Under the pieces are notes generated by a model. It worked only from the letters and a program-made list of their open reading frames with translations. It was not told the DNA's origin and ran no database searches. A stretch of 7,256 bases of DNA. Source: Firmicutes bacterium UBA7709. Lineage in GTDB: Bacteria > Bacillota_A > Clostridia > Peptostreptococcales > Anaerovoracaceae. Shown here piece after piece: positions 1 through 5,676 of this stretch (positions are counted from its first letter, which is position 1; every line of letters starts with the position of its first letter). A program made the position numbers and the translations under genes. Location of the stretch: positions 1 to 7,256 of the forward strand of contig DLFX01000270.1 in the NCBI GenBank assembly GCA_002482405.1, read 5' to 3'.

Positions 1-8
1 GCGTCGGC

Positions 9-34
9 GTGTGCAAAATTTTCAGTATGGAGTA
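9..34 (-). repeat. inverted degenerate copy of the 26-bp upstream repeat
   Basis: Read on the minus strand, this segment begins TACTCCATACTGA and ends in TTTTGCACAC. It matches the four direct repeats at 73-211, most closely the copy at 104-129: 22-34 is an exact 13-bp inverted repeat of 104-116. By eye about 18 of 26 positions match the copy at 145-170. Its function is unknown. Together with the copy at 104-129 it could fold into a long stem around a small CCGTT-AG-AACGG hairpin at 54-65. Confidence 0.55.
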
Positions 35-72
35 TGAATTTGCCGCTTAAAGGCCGTTAGAACGGTTAAATC

Positions 73-211
73 TACGCCCTGCTTGAAAATTTGAGCAAAA
101 TGTTACTCCATACTGAGAGATCTGAGCAAGGGGCGCGGGAAGGATACTCCCTGCTCGACATTTTGAGCAAGAGAAATAGGAAGGATACTCCCTGCTCAAC
201 ATTTTGCGCAA
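73..211 (+). repeat. array of four degenerate 26-bp direct repeats
   Basis: Four 26-bp units lie at 73-98, 104-129, 145-170 and 186-211, with the pattern TACTCCCTGCTC...TTTTGAGCAA. The last three sit at an exact 41-bp period; the first is offset by 31 bp. The units at 145 and 186 differ at only two positions and also share the preceding GGAAGGA, so 138-170 and 179-211 are 33-bp near-identical copies. Most units can form a small TGCTC/GAGCA stem-loop. Gaps of 5 or 15 nt are too short and too alike for CRISPR spacers. No protein-coding signal was seen. This may be a dispersed intergenic repeat family or a protein-binding array. Confidence 0.7.
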
Positions 212-338
212 TGGGGCCTCTAGGTGTCGGTGAGCCCAGCGGATCAGGCAACAGGAAGCCATTGCGCTCAGGCTGCTTGCATCCGCCGAAGGGAACCCTC
301 CTATGGTTCCCTGGCGGAAGTGGCGAAGCCACTTTTTT
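206..338 (+). ncRNA. candidate structured RNA ending in an intrinsic terminator
   Basis: No gene fits this stretch, but it is rich in pairing. GCGCAATGG (206-214) pairs with CCATTGCGC (259-267) and encloses a smaller stem (GGGCCTC about 214-220 with GAGCCC 232-237). A hairpin follows at 283-317, with arms CCGCC..GGGAACC and GGTTCCC..GGCGG and a loop containing CCTCCTAT. The segment ends in the terminator at 318-338. It could be a free-standing small RNA, the 3' end of an upstream transcript, or a leader. I do not recognise a known riboswitch, SRP RNA, 6S RNA or tmRNA core, and no clear promoter is visible upstream. Confidence 0.35.
318..338 (+). terminator. intrinsic terminator upstream of the operon
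   Basis: A perfect 7-bp stem AAGTGGC / GCCACTT with a GAA loop (325-327) runs into six consecutive T residues (333-338). This is a complete rho-independent terminator on the + strand. It insulates the operon promoter at 386 from transcription arriving from the left and ends the candidate RNA at 206-338. Confidence 0.85.
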
Positions 339-385
339 ACAGCGATGGCTGAAATTAATTTCTATGGATGAAATCCGGAAATTTA

Positions 386-414
386 TTTACACAGGAATAA
401 TTCGGTGATATGAT
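386..414 (+). promoter_or_regulatory. sigma-70/sigma-A type promoter of the operon
   Basis: TTTACA (386-391) and TATGAT (409-414) are separated by exactly 17 nt. Each hexamer differs from consensus at one position. The promoter lies after the terminator at 318-338 and about 45 nt before the Shine-Dalgarno of the regulator gene. Transcription would start near 420. No other convincing promoter was seen between the genes, so it probably drives all six. Confidence 0.75.
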
Positions 415-418
415 CAAA

Positions 419-453
419 TTGAACAGAATTGCAAGTATTGAACAAAAGTTCAA
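419..453 (+). promoter_or_regulatory. probable operator for the SorC regulator
   Basis: TTGAAC (438-443), AAAA and GTTCAA (448-453) form a perfect inverted repeat just downstream of the -10 box. An extra half-site TTGAACA sits at 419-425, 19 bp before the same heptamer at 438-444. A palindrome plus half-site over the start region suits a multimeric SorC/DeoR-type regulator controlling its own operon, releasing or changing its grip when a phosphorylated sugar binds. Assignment to this particular regulator is inference from proximity. Confidence 0.55.
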
Positions 454-465
454 ACGGAGGAAATC

Positions 466-1407
466 ATGGCAATTACGGATAATCTGCGACTGACTTTAAA
501 AGTGTGTCAATTATATTATGAACACAATATGAGCCAAAAGGAAATCTCGGCGCAGCTGGGGATTTCACGTCCACAGATCAGCCGCATACTCACGGGAGCC
601 CGGGAGAACAACGTCGTTTCCATTAAGATCAATAATCCCTTTCTTGAGGAGACGAAGCTGGAACAATATCTGGTGGAACGTTACGGATTGAGAGACGCCC
701 TGGTGCTGAACACCGGAAAAGCGGGTAAGCCGGACGATGAATTGGAGGAGTTCGGAAGGATGGCCGCCGATTGTATCGACGCATATATCATGGACCATAA
801 CCGGGTTGGCGTGATGAGCGGGCAGACCATAAGCAGCCTTGCCTGGTCCATCAGGACTCTTAACCGGAGAGGGTTGGAGTTTGTTCCTCTGGTGGGCGGC
901 ATGAGCTCGACGAGCGCAAGCTGGCACGCGAATGCCATCGCCCAGCGCCTGGCGGAATGCTCGGGCGGCAACTGCTATATTTTAAACGCGCCCATCATCG
1001 TGCAGAGCAAAGAGGCTAAGGATATCCTGACCCGGGAGCCCGGAATCGCGGAGGTCCTTCAGAAGATAGACGGCTGCGACGTCGCCATCGTCGGGATAGG
1101 CCAGATCAATATGAACTCCACAAATGTAAAGGCGGGGACCCTGGGTAACGACGATATCAAGCGGCTGGAAGAGGCGGGAGCGGTCGCGTCGGTCTGCACG
1201 TCCTACTTGGACGGGCAGGGAAGAATTATCGAAACGGAGCTGGATGAAAGAACCATCGGGGTAACCCTGAGCCAGTTGAAAAAAAGCAGGACCATTGCCC
1301 TCGCAATCGGGAGCAGCAAAGAGAGCTCCATTAAAGCGGCATTATCGAGCGGATATCTTGACTTGTTTATTACAAATCTTGAAACCGCTCGTAAAATAGC
1401 AGAATAA
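466..1407 (+). CDS. SorC-family sugar-binding transcriptional regulator
   Basis: This is a cytoplasmic DNA-binding regulator of 313 aa, the usual SorC/DeoR-type length. Residues 20-45 form a helix-turn-helix (MSQKEISAQLGISRPQISRI), followed by a SorC effector-binding domain from about residue 60 to the end. Family landmarks are visible: GVMSGQT (115-121), PLVGG (141-145), DVAIVGIG (205-212), the SYLDGQG stretch near 246-252, and the C-terminal IALAIGSSKESSIKAALSSGY with FITNLETA, the usual effector-site loop and closing motif. SorC proteins usually sense phosphorylated sugars, so the likely effector is the kinase product of this operon. ATG at 466 follows GGAGG (456-460) by 5 nt. The gene is first in the operon, directly behind the promoter and palindrome, so autoregulation is likely. 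Whether it represses or activates cannot be read from sequence. Confidence 0.9.
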   Translation: MAITDNLRLTLKVCQLYYEHNMSQKEISAQLGISRPQISRILTGARENNVVSIKINNPFLEETKLEQYLVERYGLRDALVLNTGKAGKPDDELEEFGRMAADCIDAYIMDHNRVGVMSGQTISSLAWSIRTLNRRGLEFVPLVGGMSSTSASWHANAIAQRLAECSGGNCYILNAPIIVQSKEAKDILTREPGIAEVLQKIDGCDVAIVGIGQINMNSTNVKAGTLGNDDIKRLEEAGAVASVCTSYLDGQGRIIETELDERTIGVTLSQLKKSRTIALAIGSSKESSIKAALSSGYLDLFITNLETARKIAE

Positions 1408-1440
1408 TTAATTCAATTTTTATCGTTTAGGAGGAGAAAA

Positions 1441-2388
1441 ATGAAAAAGTTATTGATGTTAATTTTAACAGGTAGTTTGATACTGTCCATGGCAGCTTGC
1501 GGCGGAGGCACTTCCGGCTCTTCTGATGATAAGACCAGCGGCCCGGCAGGGAAAAAGGTCTCCATTCTGACCCCATATCTCAGCTCGGTAACGACCAATC
1601 AGATGGTGGACGACATGAAGGCCGGAATGGAAAAAGAGGGCATGGTCGTCAACGTTGTAGACACGAAAGGCGATTTTGCACAGCTTGCCAGCAGGATCGA
1701 GGACACGGTTTCGTCTAAAGCGGACGCCATCGTGCTCGTCAGTGCGGATCCGGCTCAGGTAGCTACCCAGCTTCAGGGGGCTTTTGACGCGGGGATCCCG
1801 GTATTCGGCTGCGACAGCAGTTTCGTGGACGGGATGATGGTAAACGCCACCAGCGACAATAAAGCCATGGGCGAGCAGATCACAAAGTATCTCTTTGACG
1901 ATCTGATGGGCGGCAAAGGCACCGTCATCGCGCTGACTTATCGCCCCCATCCTGGCGTCGCCAAAAGATGTACCGCCTTCGACGAAATTTTAAAGCAATA
2001 TCCGAATATCAAGCTGATCACAGAGCAGACGGTAGAGGTGCCAGGCCCCATTGAAAATTCCAGAAAGATCATGGAAAACTTAATCCTCTCCAACTCCGCC
2101 AAGGATTCCATCACCGCCGTATGGTGCGCGTGGGACGAGCCGGCCATCGGCGCTACCCAGGCATTGCAGGCCGCGGGAAGGGATGAAGTCCTCGTCGTCG
2201 GCGTAGACGGAAACAGCCAGGCGATAGATCTGATCAACCAGGGAACAAACCTGAAGGCTACCGTCGCCCAGAACTTTGAAGGAATGGCCGATATCGTAGT
2301 AACTGAAATGACGAAAATGTTTAACGGCGAAGAGATCACGAAGGGCGATGAATATGCGCCTGCATCCATAGTGACAAAAGAACAGTAA
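1441..2388 (+). CDS. sugar ABC transporter substrate-binding lipoprotein (RbsB-like)
   Basis: This is the extracellular receptor of the importer, 315 aa. The N-terminus is a lipoprotein signal (KK, hydrophobic stretch, lipobox MAAC with Cys20) followed by a Gly/Ser/Asp-rich linker to about residue 37. The remainder is a periplasmic-binding-protein fold of the ribose/galactose type: DAIVLVSADP (95-104), GIPVFGCDS (118-126), ATSDN (136-140), GVAKR (172-176), WCAWDEPAIGATQAL (228-242), VVGVDG (252-257) and ATVAQ (273-277). Compared from memory with E. coli RbsB, Asp125, Arg176, Asp256 and Gln277 match ribose contacts. The RbsB Arg90 position is Ser126 and the Asn190 position is Trp231, so the ligand probably differs from ribose. 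AGGAGG at 1429-1434 gives a strong start. A large hairpin follows the gene and may raise its share of the transcript. Confidence 0.92.
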   Translation: MKKLLMLILTGSLILSMAACGGGTSGSSDDKTSGPAGKKVSILTPYLSSVTTNQMVDDMKAGMEKEGMVVNVVDTKGDFAQLASRIEDTVSSKADAIVLVSADPAQVATQLQGAFDAGIPVFGCDSSFVDGMMVNATSDNKAMGEQITKYLFDDLMGGKGTVIALTYRPHPGVAKRCTAFDEILKQYPNIKLITEQTVEVPGPIENSRKIMENLILSNSAKDSITAVWCAWDEPAIGATQALQAAGRDEVLVVGVDGNSQAIDLINQGTNLKATVAQNFEGMADIVVTEMTKMFNGEEITKGDEYAPASIVTKEQ

Positions 2389-2401
2389 GACAGACGAGTA
2401 A

Positions 2402-2436
2402 GAAGCAGGCTTCAGGCAAGTGCCTGAGCCTGCTTC
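2402..2436 (+). other. strong intercistronic hairpin between binding-protein and ATPase genes
   Basis: GAAGCAGGC (2402-2410) pairs with GCCTGCTTC (2428-2436), and TCAGGCA (2412-2418) pairs with TGCCTGA (2421-2427). Only a 2-nt loop and one bulged T at 2411 interrupt 16 base pairs. No T-run follows, so it is unlikely to be a full terminator. It lies between the stop at 2388 and the ATPase Shine-Dalgarno at 2442. The likely role is to protect the 3' end of the upstream mRNA part, or to limit read-through, so that more binding protein than transporter is made, as in other ABC importer operons. Confidence 0.75.
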
Positions 2437-2441
2437 CATAT

Positions 2442-2446
2442 AGGAG
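2442..2446 (+). promoter_or_regulatory. ribosome binding site that decides the ATPase start
   Basis: AGGAG lies 8 nt before ATG 2455. An in-frame GTG at 2446 overlaps the last base of this site and could not use it, so ATG 2455 is the better start. Confidence 0.8.
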
Positions 2447-2454
2447 TGATAGAT

Positions 2455-3936
2455 ATGCTTTTGCAGACAAATAAATTGTGCAAACAGTTCGGTGGTATCT
2501 ATGCATTGAAGGATATCGATTTTGAGATAGAAGAGGGCGAAATTCTCGGCCTTGTGGGGGAAAACGGCGCGGGAAAATCAACGCTGATCAAGATCTTGAC
2601 GGGGGTCTATCACCTGGACGGCGGTGAAATTTTCTGGGATGGCAAACAGGTGGAAATTTCCAACCCGAGCCAGAGCCGGGAATTGGGGATCAACGTGATC
2701 CATCAGGATAGAAACTTGATTCCGTCTTTCAACGGGATCGAAAACGCATTCCTCGGGCTCCCCTATGAAAGGAAAGCCGGAGTAGCCGTCGACTGGAGAA
2801 AAATGAAAAGCCGGGTGACGGAAGTGATGAAAGGGCTTGGACTGTCTGTGGATCTGAGCCAGCCCGCATACGCCCTCACCCCTCCCCAGAGAACCACCCT
2901 TGAAATCGTCCGGGCAATGATGACCCAGTGCAGACTGCTCATCCTTGACGAACCCACGGCCGCCCTGACAGACCGGGAAGCGGAGGCTCTGTTTGGAACC
3001 ATTGCTGAATTGAAGAAAAGAGGAACCTCCATTTTATATGTCACTCACCGGATGGATGAAATCTTTCGCCTGACAGACCGCATCACGGTTTTCAAAAACG
3101 GCCGGAAAGTCAATACGGTGCGGACCGGGGATGTGAATAAAGAGCAGATCATCTCAATGATGACAGATAACTGGACCAGTGAAACGATCAATACGTCAAA
3201 ACAATTTGGAGACAGCAGGCTGGAGGTGAGCCATATCGCCTCAAAAGACGGAATTGTAAAGGATGCCAGCTTTACCGCCCATGGGGGAGAGCTTCTGGGC
3301 ATCTTCGGACTGGGGGGCAGCGGACGGACAGAGCTTCTGGAATGCGTCTACGGCTACCGCGCCGCTGTGGCCGGATCGGTGACCATCGATCATGAACCCT
3401 TTGAAAAGCCATCGCCCGCAAGGTCCCTGAAAAAGGGAATGGTGCTGATCAGCGAGGACCGGAGGGGAAAAGCTCTGGTTGGCTCCCTGAATGTAAAACA
3501 GAATATTGTGCTATCGACGATAGATCATTATACTCACTTCGGAGTGGTCGACGAGAAAAAGGAAATCAGCGATGCAAAGAATCAGATCAATGCGCTGGAC
3601 ATCAAGACGGAAGGGCCAAGGCAGCCGGTGCTGCAGCTTTCCGGAGGCAATCAGCAGAAGGTAGTCTTTGCGAAAGCGCTGATGTCCCAACCGAAGATAT
3701 TGCTGTGCGACGAGCCTACCCAGGCCGTGGATGTAAAAACGCGCCAGGAAATCCATAAGCTGCTTCGCCAGAGAGCCGATGAAGGGAACGCCGTAGTATT
3801 CGTCTCTTCCGACTTGAAGGAAATGCTGGAGGTGGCGGACAATGTTCTGATCATGGCCCACGGAAGGACGAAGGAACTCATCGTCAACGACGGGCTGACC
3901 GCGGAGCAGGTGCTCGCCAGCTGTTACGCAGACTGA
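2455..3936 (+). CDS. two-domain sugar ABC transporter ATPase (RbsA/MglA type)
   Basis: This cytoplasmic energy subunit of 493 aa has two fused ATPase domains, the standard RbsA-type length. Domain 1 (about 3-240) has Walker A GENGAGKST (35-43), Q-loop Gln84, Walker B LLILDE (161-166) and switch His198. Its signature region reads LTPPQR (141-146), a strongly degraded form. Domain 2 (about 255-485) has a degenerate Walker A GLGGSGRTE with Arg291 where the lysine should be, a good signature LSGGNQ (395-400), Walker B ILLCDE (415-420) and no switch histidine (SSDLKE). The degenerate second Walker A and missing switch histidine are common in this family; the PP in the first signature is not. Only one composite ATP site (Walker A of domain 1 with LSGGNQ of domain 2) looks fully competent. 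The gene works with the permease 17 nt downstream. Confidence 0.95.
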   Translation: MLLQTNKLCKQFGGIYALKDIDFEIEEGEILGLVGENGAGKSTLIKILTGVYHLDGGEIFWDGKQVEISNPSQSRELGINVIHQDRNLIPSFNGIENAFLGLPYERKAGVAVDWRKMKSRVTEVMKGLGLSVDLSQPAYALTPPQRTTLEIVRAMMTQCRLLILDEPTAALTDREAEALFGTIAELKKRGTSILYVTHRMDEIFRLTDRITVFKNGRKVNTVRTGDVNKEQIISMMTDNWTSETINTSKQFGDSRLEVSHIASKDGIVKDASFTAHGGELLGIFGLGGSGRTELLECVYGYRAAVAGSVTIDHEPFEKPSPARSLKKGMVLISEDRRGKALVGSLNVKQNIVLSTIDHYTHFGVVDEKKEISDAKNQINALDIKTEGPRQPVLQLSGGNQQKVVFAKALMSQPKILLCDEPTQAVDVKTRQEIHKLLRQRADEGNAVVFVSSDLKEMLEVADNVLIMAHGRTKELIVNDGLTAEQVLASCYAD

Positions 3937-3953
3937 CTAAGGAGGAAACATAT

Positions 3954-4907
3954 ATGAATGAAAATAGAAAACTCTCAGATTTTATGAGGGCGTACGGCAC
4001 GGTGATCGCCGGAATCGCCATCGTGGTCGTATTCAGCATTCTGAGCTTTGACGCTTTCTTTACCTTTGGAAATTTTATCAATATTACACGGCAGATATCG
4101 CTTCTGGTGATCATTGCGCTGGGAGCCACCCTGGTGATGTCGGTGGAGGAGTTTGATCTGTCCGTCGGAGCCATGGCGAGCCTGGGCGGCGTTGTGGCGG
4201 CCAGAATGGCGGTAGCGGGGATGCCCATTGTCTTTTGTTTCATACTCCCGGTAGCCGTCTGCTTCGTCATCGGGCTGGTAAACGGCTGGATCGTAACGAG
4301 ATTCAGGGTGCTGTCCTTTATCACCACCCTGGCTATGAGCACAATTCTCGCCGGATTTACCTTCTGGTTTACCGGAGGATCCACTATTTTTGAAAATATC
4401 CCCAGAAGCTTTACCTTTGTCGGCACAAAGAGCCTGTTCAGTCTGCCCTTATTGTCGATCATTATGATCGTTCTGACCGTAATTTTGTGGTTTACCATGC
4501 GGCATACTTCTTTCGGACGAAAGCTTTACGCCATCGGGGGCAATGAAGTGGCTTCCCAGGTTTCCGGAATCAACGTAGTATTGCATAAGAATCTCGCCTT
4601 TGCGCTGTGCGCCGCCCTTGCGGCTCTGACCGGGGTTCTGATGGCGTCCAGGCTGGGCTCGGCCCATCCCACCGGGGGAGACGGACTGTTTCTCCAGTCA
4701 TACGCGGCCGCATTCCTTGGGAGAACTGTTTTCAGGGAGGGAGTTCCGAATATCTGGGGGACCTTCGTGGGCGCCGCCATTCTGGGGATTCTTGCAAACG
4801 GTCTGACCATCATGCAAGTGCCGACTTTTATGCAGGATCTGCTCACCGGTTGCATCATTATTCTGGCGGTAGTAGTTCAGAAGATCGGTCGCGGTGATGC
4901 CAAATGA
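3954..4907 (+). CDS. sugar ABC transporter permease (RbsC type)
   Basis: This integral membrane protein of 317 aa belongs to the BPD_transp_2 family. Hydrophobic segments lie near residues 14-33, 45-64, 72-87, 92-113, 122-140, 163-182, 211-231, 245-256, 266-285 and 294-308, matching the 8-10 helices of RbsC-like permeases. Family motifs are FDLSVGAMASLGG (67-79), GLVNGWIV (107-114), FITTLAM (122-128) and TSFGRKLYAIGGNEVASQVSGI (185-206). The usual LGG-x-GG stretch before the late helix reads LGRTVFREGVPNIWGT (255-270), a less conserved form. Only one permease is encoded, so it probably works as a homodimer with the double ATPase. AAGGAGG (3939-3945) lies 8 nt before the ATG. Its last four bases overlap the start of the next gene. 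Confidence 0.93.
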   Translation: MNENRKLSDFMRAYGTVIAGIAIVVVFSILSFDAFFTFGNFINITRQISLLVIIALGATLVMSVEEFDLSVGAMASLGGVVAARMAVAGMPIVFCFILPVAVCFVIGLVNGWIVTRFRVLSFITTLAMSTILAGFTFWFTGGSTIFENIPRSFTFVGTKSLFSLPLLSIIMIVLTVILWFTMRHTSFGRKLYAIGGNEVASQVSGINVVLHKNLAFALCAALAALTGVLMASRLGSAHPTGGDGLFLQSYAAAFLGRTVFREGVPNIWGTFVGAAILGILANGLTIMQVPTFMQDLLTGCIIILAVVVQKIGRGDAK

Positions 4908-5671
4908 AGAAAATTGCATCGGAACGAAATCGCGCATGCCTTGAAAATGGCAAACTGACGATAGGGTATCTCCTCGCAGGATTTCCGGATAAAGAGAGCT
5001 TTCTTAGCCTTTTGCCGGACTGTGAAGCGGCGGGAATAGACGTGTTTGAAATCGGATACCCTTCCGAAAATCCCTCGGCGGATGGGGAGATAATCAGGGA
5101 GGCCCACGGGATTGTGGATCACTCCATCAAGACAGACTTGGGATATTGGAAGAAAATTCGCCAGGCGGTAAATTCACCGATTTGGATCATGGCATATAAG
5201 AAAGATCTGATCGACACGGGCTTTTACAGGCTGTTGGCGCAGAACGGGCTGGCAGATTCCTTCGTATTACCCGACGCCTCCTCTGAACAGCGGTTGGCGC
5301 TGAAGGCGGAGCTGGAACCTTTCGGTGTCGACGTCCTGGGCTTTGTGGACCCTGATATGGGACAAAAGGAACAGGAGGATTGCTTCAACGAGTTTTCGTT
5401 GATTTACCAGCAGCTTTATTCCGGACCTACCGGCATGTCCGTGGCAACGCAGGACTTCGCGGAAATTCTCGCCCGGGCGAAAGCTCATGATGATTTAAAG
5501 GTCTTTGCGGGCTTCGGAATTCAGACGGCTGATCGTGCGGCACAATTGGTGGAAAGCGGTTTTGACGGCGTGATCATCGGCACTGCGATGATGTCAAAAC
5601 TCAATGTTTCGCGGGAAGAATTGCTCTCTTTTGCGAAGGAATTGGCAGGTGCGGTGAGAAGAGGGAGGTGA
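4904..5671 (+). CDS. TrpA-like TIM-barrel lyase, probable phospho-substrate retro-aldolase
   Basis: This is a 255-aa cytoplasmic (beta/alpha)8 barrel homologous to tryptophan synthase alpha (E. coli TrpA, 268 aa). Both TrpA catalytic acids have counterparts at the same numbers: Glu49 in FEIGYP and Asp60 in SADGE. Phosphate-site glycines also remain: GPTG (174-177), AGFGI (202-206) and IIGTAM (224-229). TrpA splits indole-glycerol phosphate into indole and glyceraldehyde 3-phosphate, so a retro-aldol cleavage of a phosphorylated substrate is expected. The stretch after Tyr168 (equivalent to TrpA Tyr175) reads YQQLYS instead of a hydrophobic YLLSR-like run, making the pocket more polar. No trpB or other trp gene is present, and the gene sits between a sugar permease and a sugar kinase. 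I infer a role in sugar-phosphate breakdown rather than tryptophan synthesis. It overlaps the permease by ATGA (4904-4907) and has only a weak ribosome site, so it is probably translationally coupled. The substrate is unknown. Confidence 0.85.
   Translation: MKKIASERNRACLENGKLTIGYLLAGFPDKESFLSLLPDCEAAGIDVFEIGYPSENPSADGEIIREAHGIVDHSIKTDLGYWKKIRQAVNSPIWIMAYKKDLIDTGFYRLLAQNGLADSFVLPDASSEQRLALKAELEPFGVDVLGFVDPDMGQKEQEDCFNEFSLIYQQLYSGPTGMSVATQDFAEILARAKAHDDLKVFAGFGIQTADRAAQLVESGFDGVIIGTAMMSKLNVSREELLSFAKELAGAVRRGR
5663..5668 (+). promoter_or_regulatory. ribosome binding site that decides the kinase start
   Basis: GGGAGG lies inside the last codons of the TrpA-like gene, 8 nt before ATG 5677. An in-frame GTG at 5668 shares its last base with this site and overlaps the preceding stop codon, so it is unlikely to be used. 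Starting at ATG 5677 also gives the typical FGGY N-terminus MDYIATFDIGTT. Confidence 0.75.
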
Positions 5672-5676
5672 AGGGA

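Noticed and set aside
73..211. Possible CRISPR array
   Set aside because: The units are degenerate, gaps are only 5 or 15 nt, and two gaps share sequence. No cas gene is present.
206..338. Known RNA classes: SRP RNA, tmRNA, cobalamin, M-box, guanidine or other riboswitch
   Set aside because: Some short matches tempted, such as a GGTGAG-like or CAGGCAACAGG-like stretch, but none of the conserved cores is present in the right order.
91..408. 105-codon open frame on the + strand in the upstream region
   Set aside because: It runs through the 26-bp repeats, the hairpins and the T-run of the terminator, has no ribosome site and resembles no known protein.
2402..2436. Intrinsic terminator between the binding-protein and ATPase genes
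   Set aside because: The stem is strong but is followed by CATATAGGAG rather than a T-run, so full termination is unlikely.
2446..2454. GTG start at 2446 for the ATPase
   Set aside because: It overlaps the ribosome site AGGAG. ATG 2455 has that site at proper distance and gives the family-typical N-terminus.
3884..4498. Long minus-strand open frame of 204 codons opposite the permease
   Set aside because: It is antisense to a clear permease gene, low in complexity, and without a ribosome site or recognisable domain.
4904..5671. Ordinary tryptophan biosynthesis trpA
   Set aside because: No trpB or other trp gene is adjacent, the pocket is more polar than in TrpA, and the gene is embedded in a sugar import operon.
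5668..5676. GTG start at 5668 for the kinase
   Set aside because: It overlaps the GGGAGG ribosome site and the previous stop codon. ATG 5677 fits spacing and homology better.
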